Assembly (NCBI RefSeq): GCF_046292825.1
Contig: NZ_JBKBQG010000002.1
Coordinates: 1-64,000, forward strand
DNA: 64,000 bases
Reading direction: 5' to 3'
From: Salinarimonas sp046292825
GTDB lineage: Bacteria; Pseudomonadota; Alphaproteobacteria; Rhizobiales; Beijerinckiaceae
Below are positions 9,144 through 18,012 of this stretch, piece after piece. The notes beneath the pieces were generated by a model. That model did no database searches. It worked only from the letters and a program-made list of their open reading frames with translations, and had not been told where the DNA came from. The position numbers were made by a program, and so were the translations under genes. The first letter of the stretch is position 1, and each line of letters opens with the position of its first letter.

Positions 9144-10601
9144 TCACGCGGCGCGCACCGAGCCGACGAACGCCTCGACGCGGGCGCGGATGGCGCGCGC
9201 CTCCTCGGCGAGCGCGCGCGAGGCGTCGATGATCGAGCCGGCCGACGAGCCCGTCTCGTCGGCGAGCGTGCCGACCTGGTCGACCGCGCCGGACACGGCG
9301 CGCGCGCCGGTCGCGGCTTCCTGGACGTTGCGCGAGATCTCGCTCGTCGCCGCGCTCTGCTGCGTGACGGCGGCGGCGATCGTCGCGGCGATGCGGTTCA
9401 TCTCCTCGATCGTCGAGGAGATCTCCCGGATCGAGCCGACGGAGCCCTCGGTGGCGGCCTGCATCTCGGCGACCTTGGCGGCGATGTCCTCGGTCGCCTT
9501 CGCGGTCTGGCTCGCGAGCGTCTTCACCTCGGACGCCACGACAGCGAAGCCCTTGCCGGCTTCGCCCGCGCGGGCGGCCTCGATCGTCGCGTTGAGCGCA
9601 AGCAGGTTCGTCTGCTCGGCGATCGAGCGGATGAGATCGACGACCTCGCCGATCGAGCGGGCCGCGCCCGAGAGGTCCTGCACGTGCCGGTCGGTCGCCC
9701 GCGCGCCCGCGACCGCGCGGGCCGCGATCTGCGAGGAGGCCTGGGCCGAGCGGCCGATCTCGGAGATCGAGGCGGCGAGCTCCTCGCCGGAGGCCGCGAC
9801 GTGCTGGATGTTGGCCGCCGTCGCCTCCGAGCGGCCCATCGCGTTCGAGACGCTGTCGCGGGTGCGCTCGGCGATGGCCGAGAGCCCGTCGGCCTGCGCG
9901 CGCATCGTGCGGAACGCGTCCTCCAGGCTCGCGAGCGCCGTGCGGATGCCGCTCTCGAACTCGGCCGCGAGCCGATCGACGGCGGCGGCGCGCTCGGCGA
10001 CGCGGGCGCTGTCGCGCTCCTGGGCCTCGGCGAGCGTGCGCTCCTTGGCGGCGGCCGCCTCGGCGGCGGCGATCCCGGCGCGCGAGGCCTCGATCATGCG
10101 CTCGAGGGTGAGCACCACGGCCACCAGCACGCCGGTCTCGAGCACCACGATCACCGCGTGCAGGAGAACGCGCGCCAGGCTCGCGCCCTCGGGGAAGACC
10201 GCGAGCGGGAGGGCGAAGTTGAACGACAGGTGATGCAGCGCGGTCACCGCAGCCCCCGCGATGAGCGTCCGCCAGTCGCAGAAGCCGGCCAGCATCGCGA
10301 GCGCGGCGAAATAGTACATGTGCACGTCGATCTGCCACGGATGGCCGGAGAGCTGCCACACGAACAGCGAGATCTGGCCGACGAGGCCGATGGCGATGGC
10401 GATGCGGGTCTCGAGCGCGTCCGGACGGGCGAGCGTCAGGAGGATGCCGGGCGCGGCGAGGGCGAGCGCCACGCCGAGCGCGGCGAGAAGCGAGCCGCCG
10501 AGCCCGATCGCGATGCCGGCCGAGACCGCCACATGGGCGGCCATCAGCCCCGAAAGGGCCTTGGCGGTGCTGATCCGCAGGGTGGAGACGTCGAGAGACA
10601 T
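9144..10601 (-). CDS. methyl-accepting chemotaxis protein with polytopic membrane sensor
   Basis: This 485-residue chemoreceptor has an unusual front end. About 190 residues form roughly six membrane helices (for example GLVGQISLFVWQL and VIVVLETGVLVAVVLTLE) instead of a periplasmic ligand-binding domain. A coiled linker follows, then a signalling domain whose hairpin tip EQTNLLALNATIEAARAGE lies near residue 335-355. That tip contacts CheA and CheW. No clear HAMP domain is seen. The ATG at 10601 has an AGGAAA site upstream. Sensors of this kind are thought to read membrane or energy state, but the stimulus cannot be inferred. A small exported-protein gene lies 33 bp upstream on the same strand. 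Confidence 0.88.
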   Translation of the reverse strand: MSLDVSTLRISTAKALSGLMAAHVAVSAGIAIGLGGSLLAALGVALALAAPGILLTLARPDALETRIAIAIGLVGQISLFVWQLSGHPWQIDVHMYYFAALAMLAGFCDWRTLIAGAAVTALHHLSFNFALPLAVFPEGASLARVLLHAVIVVLETGVLVAVVLTLERMIEASRAGIAAAEAAAAKERTLAEAQERDSARVAERAAAVDRLAAEFESGIRTALASLEDAFRTMRAQADGLSAIAERTRDSVSNAMGRSEATAANIQHVAASGEELAASISEIGRSAQASSQIAARAVAGARATDRHVQDLSGAARSIGEVVDLIRSIAEQTNLLALNATIEAARAGEAGKGFAVVASEVKTLASQTAKATEDIAAKVAEMQAATEGSVGSIREISSTIEEMNRIAATIAAAVTQQSAATSEISRNVQEAATGARAVSGAVDQVGTLADETGSSAGSIIDASRALAEEARAIRARVEAFVGSVRAA

Positions 10602-10634
10602 GGGTTTCCTCGGCTTTCCTCGGGGTTCTCGAGG

Positions 10635-10949
10635 CTAGGGCATGCGGTCGGGGGTGGTGCAGGGGGCGAGCGCGCGGGGATCGAGGAGGGCGATCGCGCC
10701 CGCCTCGCGCACCGCGGCGGCGAAGGAGCGGGCATCCTCCGCAATCGCGATCGCGATGAAGGGGACGTAGCCCGCGCGCACGACCGCGCCGCCCGCCTCG
10801 CCGATGCGCGCGAACGCCTCCGCCTGGCTCGTCCAAGGCGCGAACACGATCGCCGCGCCTTCGCGCGGATCGGCGGGCTCGGCGAGGGCGAGGGCGAAGG
10901 GGAGCGCGAGGCTCGCGAGCGCGAAGAGGACGAGGAGGAGGCGCGCCAT
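10635..10949 (-). CDS. small exported or membrane-anchored protein, unknown function
   Basis: This 104-residue protein is not recognised. It opens with a hydrophobic stretch (MARLLLVLFALASLALPFA) that looks like a signal peptide or anchor, cleaved near ALALAEPAD. An alanine-rich mature part of about 80 residues with one cysteine follows. It is encoded 33 bp upstream of the chemoreceptor gene on the same strand, so the two may be co-transcribed and the protein may act in the periplasm near the receptor. That link is inference from position only. Confidence 0.6.
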   Translation of the reverse strand: MARLLLVLFALASLALPFALALAEPADPREGAAIVFAPWTSQAEAFARIGEAGGAVVRAGYVPFIAIAIAEDARSFAAAVREAGAIALLDPRALAPCTTPDRMP

Positions 10950-11056
10950 CGGATCTCCGTCGCGGCCGGAATGCGTCCTCCTACGGTACGCGCACGTGAA
11001 TTGACTTTAGGTAAACGGGCGCCGCACGGTCGGGCGCCCGCAATCCCTCGTCGGCC

Positions 11057-12976
11057 TCACCCCTGCGCGTAGCCGCGCTTGCGCAGCTCGCCGGCGATCT
11101 CGTCGAGGATCGCGGGGTCGTCGATGGTCGCGGGCATCGACCAGGTGTCGCCGTCGGCGATCTTCTTCATGGTGCCGCGCAGGATCTTGCCCGAGCGCGT
11201 CTTCGGCAGGCGCCCCACCGTCATCGCGAGCTTGAAGGCCGCGACCGGGCCGATCTTCTCGCGCACGAGGCCGACGAGTTCCTTCTCGATCTCGATCGGC
11301 GAGCGGTCGACGCCGGCCTTGAGCACCACGAAGCCGCACGGCACCTCGCCCTTGAGGCTGTCCTTGATGCCGATGACCGCGCATTCCGCGACCGCCGGAT
11401 GTCCCGCCAGCACCTCCTCCATGCCCCCCGTCGAGAGGCGGTGGCCGGCGACGTTGATGATGTCGTCGGTGCGCCCCATGATGAACAGGTACCCGTCGGC
11501 GTCGACGAAGCCCGCGTCGGACGTGTTGTAATAGCCCGGATAGGTCTCGAGATAGCTCGACCGGAAGCGGTCGTCCGCGTGCCAGAGCGTCGGCAGGCAG
11601 CCGGGAGGCAGCGGCAGGCGGATCACGATCGAGCCCATCGTGTCGGGCCCGACCTCACGCCCGCCCTCGTCGACGATCCGCACGTCGTAGCCCGGCATCG
11701 GCACGGTGGGCGAGCCGTGCTTGACCGGCAGCGCGCCGAGCCCGATCGGGTTCCCGGCGATCGCCCAGCCGGTCTCCGTCTGCCACCAATGATCGATGAC
11801 GGGGACGCCGAGGATCTCCTCCGCCCATTCCACCGTCGCCGGGTCGGCCCGCTCGCCCGCGAGGAAGAGGGCGCGGAACTTCGACAGGTCGTAGCGGGCG
11901 AGATGCTCGGCGCGCGGATCCTCCTTCTTGATCGCGCGCAGGGCCGTCGGCGCCGTGAACAGGGTCGTCGCCCCGTGATCGGCGATCACGCGCCAGAAGG
12001 CGCCGGGGTCCGGCGTGCCGACGGGCTTGCCCTCGTAGAGGATCGTCGTGCAACCGGCGATCAGCGGCCCATAGACGATGTAGGAATGGCCCACCACCCA
12101 GCCGACGTCGGAGGCGCACCAATAGACCTCGCCGGGCGCCATGCCGTAGAGCGCCTTCATCGACCAGGCGAGCGCCACCATGTAGCCACCGCAATCGCGC
12201 ACGACGCCCTTCGGCTTGCCCGTCGTGCCCGAGGTGTAGAGCACGTAGAGCGGATCGGTCGCGGCGACGGGCACGCAATCGGCGAGCGCGCCCTCCGCCT
12301 TCGCCGCCGCCACCGCCGCGCTCCAGTCGCGATCGCGGCCGGGGACGAGATCGGCCTGCGCCTGGGGACGCTGGAAGACGAGGCAGCCGTCGGGCTTGTG
12401 GTCGGAGAGCTCGATCGCGCGGTCGAGGAGCGGCTTGTAGGCGACGACGCGGCCGGGCTCGAGGCCGCAGGAGGCGGAGAGGACGACCTTGGGTCGCGCG
12501 TCCTCGATGCGCGTCGCGAGCTCGTTCGCCGCAAAGCCCCCGAACACCACCGAATGCACGGCGCCGATGCGCGCGCAGGCGAGCATCGCGAACACCGCCT
12601 GCGGGATCATCGGCATGTAGACGATCACCCGATCGCCCTTCTCGACGCCCATCCCGCGCAGCACGCCCGCGAGCGCGGCCACCTCGTCGCGCATCTGCCG
12701 ATAGGTATAGGTCGCGACCTCGCCCGTCATCGGACTGTCGTAGATCATCGCCGCCTGGTCGCCGCGGGTCGCGACGTGGCGATCGAGCGCGTTGTGGCAG
12801 ACGTTGCAGGTGGCGCCGACGAACCAGCGCCCGAAGATCCCCGCCTTCGCGTCGAAGACATGCTCGGGCGGTGTGTACCAGTCGATCGCCTGCGCCGCCT
12901 CGCCCCAGAAGGCCTCGGGATCGGCCTTCCAGCCGGCATAGACGTCGCGATAGGAGCTCGTGGTCGAGGCGGCCAT
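11057..12976 (-). CDS. prpE: propionyl-CoA synthetase PrpE
   Basis: PrpE makes propionyl-CoA from propionate, ATP and CoA, feeding the methylcitrate or methylmalonyl pathway. The 639-residue protein has the acetyl-CoA-synthetase N-terminal domain (FWGEAAQAIDWYTPPEHVFD). The P-loop YTSGTTGKPKG is near residue 250, WWQTETGW near residue 400, and the C-terminal SGKILRGTMKKIADGD contains the catalytic lysine often controlled by acetylation. The ASDVGWVVGHSY segment fits the PrpE branch better than Acs. The ATG at 12976 follows a GGAGGAA site. It is divergent from the GDPD-like gene, and no prpBCD genes are in the window. Confidence 0.9.
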   Translation of the reverse strand: MAASTTSSYRDVYAGWKADPEAFWGEAAQAIDWYTPPEHVFDAKAGIFGRWFVGATCNVCHNALDRHVATRGDQAAMIYDSPMTGEVATYTYRQMRDEVAALAGVLRGMGVEKGDRVIVYMPMIPQAVFAMLACARIGAVHSVVFGGFAANELATRIEDARPKVVLSASCGLEPGRVVAYKPLLDRAIELSDHKPDGCLVFQRPQAQADLVPGRDRDWSAAVAAAKAEGALADCVPVAATDPLYVLYTSGTTGKPKGVVRDCGGYMVALAWSMKALYGMAPGEVYWCASDVGWVVGHSYIVYGPLIAGCTTILYEGKPVGTPDPGAFWRVIADHGATTLFTAPTALRAIKKEDPRAEHLARYDLSKFRALFLAGERADPATVEWAEEILGVPVIDHWWQTETGWAIAGNPIGLGALPVKHGSPTVPMPGYDVRIVDEGGREVGPDTMGSIVIRLPLPPGCLPTLWHADDRFRSSYLETYPGYYNTSDAGFVDADGYLFIMGRTDDIINVAGHRLSTGGMEEVLAGHPAVAECAVIGIKDSLKGEVPCGFVVLKAGVDRSPIEIEKELVGLVREKIGPVAAFKLAMTVGRLPKTRSGKILRGTMKKIADGDTWSMPATIDDPAILDEIAGELRKRGYAQG

Positions 12977-13176
12977 GGGTCTCGTTCCTCCACTCGTTCT
13001 TCGTCGTCGTCGCGGCTTCGGGGGCGTCCGCGCTCTCTCGCGCTTACCCCTTTTCGCGCACGCTTGTCCTTGAGACTTTCGGCGTTCGACCTTACGAGAA
13101 GACGGGGCGCCGGTGGAGGATTGGAGGAATACCGATCCCCGCGCGAGGCCGAGGAAGCGAGGGGAGGAAGGGCGGC

Positions 13177-14259
13177 ATGCGCGCGAAGACGGGAAATGCG
13201 GCGATCGGCCTCCTCTTCGGCCTGCTCTTCGGCCTCCTCGCGACCTCACCCGCGCGGGCCGCGCAGAGCGCCCCCGAACCCGGCCCCGAAGCCGCCCCCG
13301 CCCCGGAGGCCGCCGCGAGCGAGCCCGCCCCGCCCGCCTTCGATCTGCGCGGCTATCGCGGCGCGCGCGGCCTCGCCCCGGAGAACACCCTCGCAGGCAT
13401 CGACCAGGCGCTCGCGGTTGGCGTGACGACGCTCGCGCTCGACATCGTCGCCACCGCCGACGACGTGCTCGTCGCCTATGCCGAGCCCCTGCTCGTGCCC
13501 GAGATCACCCGCGATCCGAGCGGCGCCTATATCGAGGAGCGGCTGCCGGTGCGCGGCTTGACGCTGGAGGAGCTGCAACGCTTCGATGTCGGCCGTATCC
13601 GGCCGGGCACCGAATATGCCCGCGCCTATGCCGAGCAGATCACCCGCGATCGCGCCCGCATCCCCACCCTCCAGGCCGCCTTCGATCGGGTCGCCGAGCT
13701 CGAGGCCCATCACGTGCGCTTCGCGCTCGACATGCGCATCCGGCCCGACCGACCCGATCTCGCCCCCGAGCCGAAGGATCTCGCCGCCCTCGTCGCCGCC
13801 CTCGTGCGCGAGAACGGGCTCGAGCAGCGGGTCGTCGTGGAGAGCTACGATTGGCGCCTCCTCGACGCGCTCGCCGAGATCGCCCCCGAGATCGCCCGCG
13901 GCTGCCGAACGGCCGAGATCGCCTTCGACACGCTGCGTGCCGGCGAGCCGGGGCCCTCCGCCTGGCTCAACGGCCGCGACATCGACGATTTCGGCGGCTC
14001 GGCCGCCCGCGCGGCGGCGGATGCGGGCTGCGTCGTCTGGGCGCCGGACCATCGCGATCTCGATCTAGAGGCCCTCGAAGAGGCCCGCGCGCACGGCCTG
14101 AAAGTGGTGCCCGGCCTCGTCAACGAGACCGCCGAGATGCGCCGGATGCTGGCGCTCGGCGTCGACGGCCTGACGACGGACTTCCCCAACCGCCTGCGCG
14201 CCCTCCTCGTCGAGCGCGGTCTGCCCGCCCCGCCCCAGGTCCGCATCCCGACCCGCTGA
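13177..14259 (+). CDS. exported GDPD-fold protein with replaced catalytic residues (probable pseudoenzyme)
   Basis: The fold is glycerophosphodiester phosphodiesterase: RGARGLAPENTLAGIDQAL near residue 61, LTLEELQRFDVGRIRPG, the VVVESYDW segment and a final GVDGLTTDFPNRL. Active enzymes read HRG, ELD and HDP at three key places. Here these are YRG (Tyr60), ALD (Ala87) and AEP (Ala102), so both catalytic histidines and a metal-binding glutamate are absent. The surrounding motifs are intact and the frame is open over all 360 residues, which argues for a maintained non-catalytic protein, not decay. A signal peptide (residues 1-28, SPARAAQ) and a Pro/Glu/Ala-rich linker (31-53) place it in the periplasm. 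The start at 13177 has GGGGAGGAAG upstream. It is divergent from prpE. Confidence 0.82.
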   Translation: MRAKTGNAAIGLLFGLLFGLLATSPARAAQSAPEPGPEAAPAPEAAASEPAPPAFDLRGYRGARGLAPENTLAGIDQALAVGVTTLALDIVATADDVLVAYAEPLLVPEITRDPSGAYIEERLPVRGLTLEELQRFDVGRIRPGTEYARAYAEQITRDRARIPTLQAAFDRVAELEAHHVRFALDMRIRPDRPDLAPEPKDLAALVAALVRENGLEQRVVVESYDWRLLDALAEIAPEIARGCRTAEIAFDTLRAGEPGPSAWLNGRDIDDFGGSAARAAADAGCVVWAPDHRDLDLEALEEARAHGLKVVPGLVNETAEMRRMLALGVDGLTTDFPNRLRALLVERGLPAPPQVRIPTR

Positions 14260-14362
14260 GCCGCGCCCGGCTCCTGGCGGAGGCGACGGCGGCCGAGCGT
14301 GTCACGGACCCCGTGCTGTGGCGGCAGCAAACGAGAAATCGGAAAGAAAATCTCGTTTCGCC

Positions 14363-14391
14363 TTGCAATTTCGCGAGGGAGCGCGTACGTT
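14363..14391 (+). promoter_or_regulatory. candidate sigma-70 promoter of the cold-shock gene with long leader
   Basis: TTGCAA at 14363-14368 and TACGTT at 14386-14391 are separated by 17 bp. Transcription from here would give a leader of about 145 bases before the ATG at 14542. Long structured leaders are common in cspA-family genes and let the mRNA respond to cold. The match is by eye only; no other function for 14260-14541 was seen. Confidence 0.45.
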
Positions 14392-14541
14392 GAATGACGA
14401 TCTTTTGGCCGGACAATCGGGCCGTGTCGCGCAGGTTTCAGCCGCGCGGGCGTTCAGAATCTACCGAAACATCGATGGAAGCGAAAGGACGCGCAGCGAG
14501 CGCGGCCGCCTATTCGCGCAAACTGAAGACTGGACTACCAA

Positions 14542-14751
14542 ATGACGAACGGCACCGTGAAATTCTACAACGACCAAAAGGGCTTCGGCTTCATCCAGCC
14601 CGACGACGGCTCCAAGGACGTCTTCGTGCACGCCACCGCGCTGGAGCGCGCCGGCATGCGTGGGCTCGTCGAAGGCCAGAAGGTCGCCTTCGACACGGCG
14701 GAAGACCGCCGCACCGGCAAGATCGCCGTGAGCAACATCCGGGCCGCCTGA
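14542..14751 (+). CDS. cold-shock domain protein (CspA family)
   Basis: This 69-residue single cold-shock domain binds single-stranded RNA and DNA and acts as an RNA chaperone. Both RNP motifs are visible: KGFGFI (residues 13-18) and DVFVH (26-30). The family start MTNGTVKFYN is clear. A long leader and candidate promoter precede it and a strong terminator hairpin follows. Alphaproteobacteria carry several such genes, so a specific symbol is not given. Confidence 0.95.
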   Translation: MTNGTVKFYNDQKGFGFIQPDDGSKDVFVHATALERAGMRGLVEGQKVAFDTAEDRRTGKIAVSNIRAA

Positions 14752-14781
14752 GGCCCGGTTTCGTCGACGGACGCGACCCTG

Positions 14782-14817
14782 GAAGCCACCCGGTCGAACG
14801 GGTGGCTTCACGCATTT
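14782..14817 (+). terminator. intrinsic terminator of the cold-shock gene
   Basis: A perfect 11-bp stem is formed by GAAGCCACCCG (14782-14792) and CGGGTGGCTTC (14799-14809) around a six-base loop. A short T run (TTTT) lies about 5 bases beyond. It sits 30 bp after the cold-shock stop codon and separates that gene from the two small genes downstream. Confidence 0.75.
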
Positions 14818-14858
14818 TCGCTGGCGCTCGCCGCCGGCTACGACCAGAGGACGACGGA

Positions 14859-15047
14859 ATGCATCGCTTCAAGATCGGACAGAGGGTAAGGCTCGTCCGC
14901 GGCCCCGTTCCGGACGGACGTTTCGGAGGTGCCGACACCTACGAGATCGTTCGCCTGATGCCGGCCGACCAGACCGGCGAGGTCGCCTATCGCGTCAAGT
15001 CCGGCGCGGCCGAGCTCGCCGTGCGCGAGAGCGAGATTCGCCAATGA
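14859..15047 (+). CDS. small basic protein of unknown function, beside cold-shock gene
   Basis: This 62-residue protein is not assigned to a named family. It begins MHRFKIGQRVRLVRG and contains YEIVRLMPADQ and YRVKSG. That pattern suggests a compact beta-barrel of SH3 or KOW style, as found in RNA- or protein-binding small domains. The stop overlaps the next gene's ATG by four bases (ATGA at 15044-15047), so the two are translated together. Small genes like this are often found near cold-shock genes in Hyphomicrobiales. Confidence 0.72.
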   Translation: MHRFKIGQRVRLVRGPVPDGRFGGADTYEIVRLMPADQTGEVAYRVKSGAAELAVRESEIRQ

Positions 15048-15394
15048 CGGGGTTCCGCGAGAAGAGCTTCACCGATCGCCGGACCGACGCCGCGAGCGCC
15101 CGCAAGGCCATGCTCGAGCGCGCCAAGGCCACCGCGAGCGACCCCGCCGCGGCCGAGCGCCGCGCCGAGCGCGAGGCCGCTGCACGGGCGCGCGACGCCC
15201 GCCTCGCCGAGCGCGATGCGCTGCGCGCCGCCGAGGCCGAGCGTGCCGAGGCCGAGCGCACCGCGCGGGAAGCGGCCGAGCGCGACCGCGCCGCCGCCGA
15301 GGAGGTCGACGCGGCCCGCCGCGAGGCCGATCTCGCCGCCCAGCAGAAGGCGGCCCGCGACGCCCGCTACGCCGCCCGCAAGGCTCGCAAGTAG
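15044..15394 (+). CDS. DUF6481-type charged helical protein
   Basis: This 116-residue protein starts MTGFREKSFTDRR, a front end I associate with the DUF6481 family of alphaproteobacteria. The rest is an almost unbroken Ala/Glu/Arg helix, probably a coiled coil. No enzyme motif, signal peptide or membrane segment is visible. It is translationally coupled to the 62-residue gene upstream. The family has no established function; proximity to cold-shock genes suggests a link to RNA or stress handling, which is inference. Confidence 0.72.
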   Translation: MTGFREKSFTDRRTDAASARKAMLERAKATASDPAAAERRAEREAAARARDARLAERDALRAAEAERAEAERTAREAAERDRAAAEEVDAARREADLAAQQKAARDARYAARKARK

Positions 15395-15489
15395 GGATCG
15401 CGGTGCGCGCGCCCCCCGCGCGCACGTCTCCGCATCTCGCCCGGCGTGCCCTTCAGAGTTTGAAAATCTGCCGCTGACTCCTCCGAGCC

Positions 15490-15668
15490 GTCATTCCGGG
15501 GCGCGATAGCCAAGCCCGAAACCTAGATCCACGACGTCGGTTCGAGCGCGCATGCGCGCTCGTTGCGCAGCTTCAGACACACTCACGCGTCGATGGACGC
15601 AGCCTATAGGCTGCTCATCCAACGTCGGGAGTCTGGGTTCCGGGCTTGGCTATCGCGCCCCGGAATGA
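15490..15668. repeat. three-hairpin intergenic element, copy 1
   Basis: The outer inverted repeat spans 37 bp per arm (15491-15527 and 15631-15667, two mismatches). It encloses two perfect palindromes: CGAGCGCGCATGCGCGCTCG at 15543-15562 and GCAGCCTATAGGCTGC at 15599-15614. The same plan recurs at 21591, 28807 and 39611. The element fills most of the gap 15395-15693, where no gene is seen. Confidence 0.85.
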
Positions 15669-15693
15669 CGGGCGGGGAAGGGTTCACGAGCTC

Positions 15694-17250
15694 TCACTCG
15701 AAGAATGGGCGCATGCGCTCGAGGCAGGCGGTGTCGACGGGCATATTCGGGTTCTCGATGAAGTTCGCGGTCAGGACGCGGGCGCACATGAGGGTGCCGA
15801 AGAGGTCGTGCGCCTGGCCGCGGAAGGAGACGAGCTGCGCGCGCGGCAGCGTGCGGGCGATCTCGTGCGCGCCTTGCGTGGGGGTGAGCGGATCGGCGTC
15901 GCCCGTCAGGATCAGGACGGGAATGTCGCTCGCGACCGGTTCGCCGAAGGCGTCGGGCGCGGTGCCGACGTCCCAGATCGGGCACAAAGCCGCGTAGAGC
16001 CCATCGGGCTCGCCTCCCGGAAAATAGAGGTCGTGCGCGGCCGTGACCCGCGCCTCCGCCTCCGCGCTCTCGAAGGGCACGTCCTCGCGGCAGCGCACCG
16101 AGAGGTGCATGCCGATCGCGATCCCCTCGACGATGCCCTCGTGCGCGGTCTGGAAGATCGCGGCCGTCTCCTCGTCGGTGATGCCGAGGCGCCCGCGCGC
16201 GACCTCGGCGAGTTCGAACAGGAAGCGGGGCACCGCACGCGCCGACGGGCCGAAGGACATGTGCTGGTAGAGTGCGGTGACGACGTCGTCGAAGAAGACG
16301 TCCTTGCGCACCACCTCCCCGGACGTGGGCTCGCGGAAGGTCAGCACCATCGGCTCCTCGCCGAGATGCTCGGCGAGCCGGCGCATGGCCGCTTCGAGAT
16401 CGCCGTAGCGCGCGGCGCAGGCGGGATCGGCGGCGCAGTCTCGGTAGAGCGCCTCGAACAGAGCGGGCCGCGCGGCGGTGCGGCGGGCCTCGCGATCGGG
16501 CACGTTGGACAGGGGCGAATCGAGGACGACCGCGCGGATGCCGTCGGGGTCGACGCGCATGGCGTCGAGGGCGAGCCGGGCGCCGTAGGAGGTGCCGAGG
16601 AGGTTCCAGCGCGGGATGCCGAGCGCGGTGCGGATCGCGTGCAGGTCGCGCGCGGCGGCACGGGTGTCGAACGCGTCGAGCGCGACGCCGTCCGCGACGA
16701 GGCGGGCGCGGCAGGCGGCGAAGCGGGCGGCGAGCGGGTCGGCCTCCGCGAGCGTCGGATCGTTGAAGCGGTTGTCGTCGAGCTCGGTCGCGGCGATCTC
16801 GGGACAGGCGAGGCTCGGCTTCGAACGCCCCGTGCCGCGCTGGTCGACGAGCAGGACCGCGCGATTGCGCCTCAATTCCAGCGCCGGGCCGAAGAGCGGG
16901 ATCAGGTCCGAGCCCGCCTGGCCGGGCCCGCCGGCGAGGACGACGATCGGGTTCGGATCGCTGCTGCGGGTCGGGTTCTCGAGGACGACGACGTGCACGC
17001 CGACGCGCGGCGCGTCTGCGGGCAGCCGCCCCTGCGCGTCGAGCGCGTCCCACGACATCGGCAGCCAGGCGACGAGGCAGGCGACGGAATCGTCGGGCGG
17101 CGCGCCGATCGTGCAGGGCACGGGTTCGATCGCCACGACGGAGGGGTCGAGCGGGGCGAGCGCCGCGGCCGGGCCCGCGAGGCCGACGGCGAGGGCGAGC
17201 GCGCCGAGCGCCGGAAGGCCGATTGTGGTCGCGTCTCGCGGTCGGATCAT
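15694..17250 (-). CDS. exported alpha/beta hydrolase with TAP-like C-terminal domain
   Basis: The 518-residue protein belongs to the alpha/beta hydrolase peptidases related to tripeptidyl and prolyl aminopeptidases. It has a signal peptide (residues 1-31, LAGPAAALA), an oxyanion-hole segment LAGGPGQAGSD near residue 110 and VDQRGTGRS near residue 139. The nucleophile elbow GTSYGA is near residue 220. The C-terminal TAP-like part has the catalytic Asp in TGDADPLTP and the His in RGQAHDLF. It would cleave short peptides or esters in the periplasm; the substrate is unknown. The ATG at 17250 begins the signal peptide directly. No partner genes lie in the same transcript. Confidence 0.87.
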   Translation of the reverse strand: MIRPRDATTIGLPALGALALAVGLAGPAAALAPLDPSVVAIEPVPCTIGAPPDDSVACLVAWLPMSWDALDAQGRLPADAPRVGVHVVVLENPTRSSDPNPIVVLAGGPGQAGSDLIPLFGPALELRRNRAVLLVDQRGTGRSKPSLACPEIAATELDDNRFNDPTLAEADPLAARFAACRARLVADGVALDAFDTRAAARDLHAIRTALGIPRWNLLGTSYGARLALDAMRVDPDGIRAVVLDSPLSNVPDREARRTAARPALFEALYRDCAADPACAARYGDLEAAMRRLAEHLGEEPMVLTFREPTSGEVVRKDVFFDDVVTALYQHMSFGPSARAVPRFLFELAEVARGRLGITDEETAAIFQTAHEGIVEGIAIGMHLSVRCREDVPFESAEAEARVTAAHDLYFPGGEPDGLYAALCPIWDVGTAPDAFGEPVASDIPVLILTGDADPLTPTQGAHEIARTLPRAQLVSFRGQAHDLFGTLMCARVLTANFIENPNMPVDTACLERMRPFFE

Positions 17251-17345
17251 GGGCTTCCCCCTCTTGGCGCATCGTCGGCGCGCAGGATGGGCGACGCGAT
17301 CTTAACGGAACGAAACCGCGCCGGCTTTTTCGCCCGCTCCTTGTG

Positions 17346-17660
17346 TCAGGAGCCCGGTTCCGCCGCGGCGAGCCGCGCGATGTCGTCGATCAGGCCGCGG
17401 ATGCCGACGGCGCAGGGATCGTCGTTGTCGGATTCCGTGAAGAGATGTTCGAGGAGCCAGGATCTGAGGAGATGGGCCTTGAGGCATAGCTCGCGGATAT
17501 TTCTGGCCGGATAGCGCGCGATCTCTACGGAAAGCTCTTCGATATAGGACGCGACATCGTCGTGCTGCTCGAGCGGGACGTTCGCCCGCTCGATCGATGC
17601 CCACATGGCCCGTGCTTCGAGGAATTGCTCGCGGAGCTCATCCAAGCGCGACCCAGACAT
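17346..17660 (-). CDS. small helical protein of unknown function
   Basis: This 104-residue protein is not recognised. It is predicted largely helical (MSGSRLDELREQFLEARAMW at the start) and contains two cysteines (LCLKAHLL and DPCAVGIRG). No signal peptide or membrane segment is visible. The ATG at 17660 follows GGAG; a longer frame to 17690 lacks a site. Its base composition is lower in GC than neighbouring genes, as is the non-coding stretch behind it (17661-18012), which may mean recent arrival. Confidence 0.6.
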   Translation of the reverse strand: MSGSRLDELREQFLEARAMWASIERANVPLEQHDDVASYIEELSVEIARYPARNIRELCLKAHLLRSWLLEHLFTESDNDDPCAVGIRGLIDDIARLAAAEPGS

Positions 17661-18012
17661 GGACACTCCGCTCCGGCATAATCGCCGCACACGCGGCGGA
17701 TGGGCAGCCTCTCGTTAGGGGATATCAAAGTCCGCTCAGTATTGTAAAGATCCCGCTTCGCTTTATCGTAAAGACCGGCGCCGCCGGGCGGGATAGGAAT
17801 ACAAGTTGTCCCGTGCCGCACGAACGAATGTTGGCCGGTCGACACAACGGGAGCCGCGAACAGGCTCGCCGCGGGCGGTAATCGATTACTCCATTCCCCG
17901 AATGGTATAATGTCTCGAAAACAACATAGTAATCGTGCGTTTTGCGGCCGGCCGCTCGACGACCGCCTCGGCGAGGATCGCGCGCGCGGGCTCCTGTGGC
18001 ATAATGGCGGGC
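17661..18012. other. 352-bp gap with below-average GC and no recognised gene
   Basis: This stretch holds no convincing reading frame or RNA gene. It contains several TA-rich runs (for example TATTGTAAAG near 17740 and GGTATAATG near 17901) that are unusual for this genome. The GGTATAATG run could provide a -10 element for the rightward SDR gene. Confidence 0.4.
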
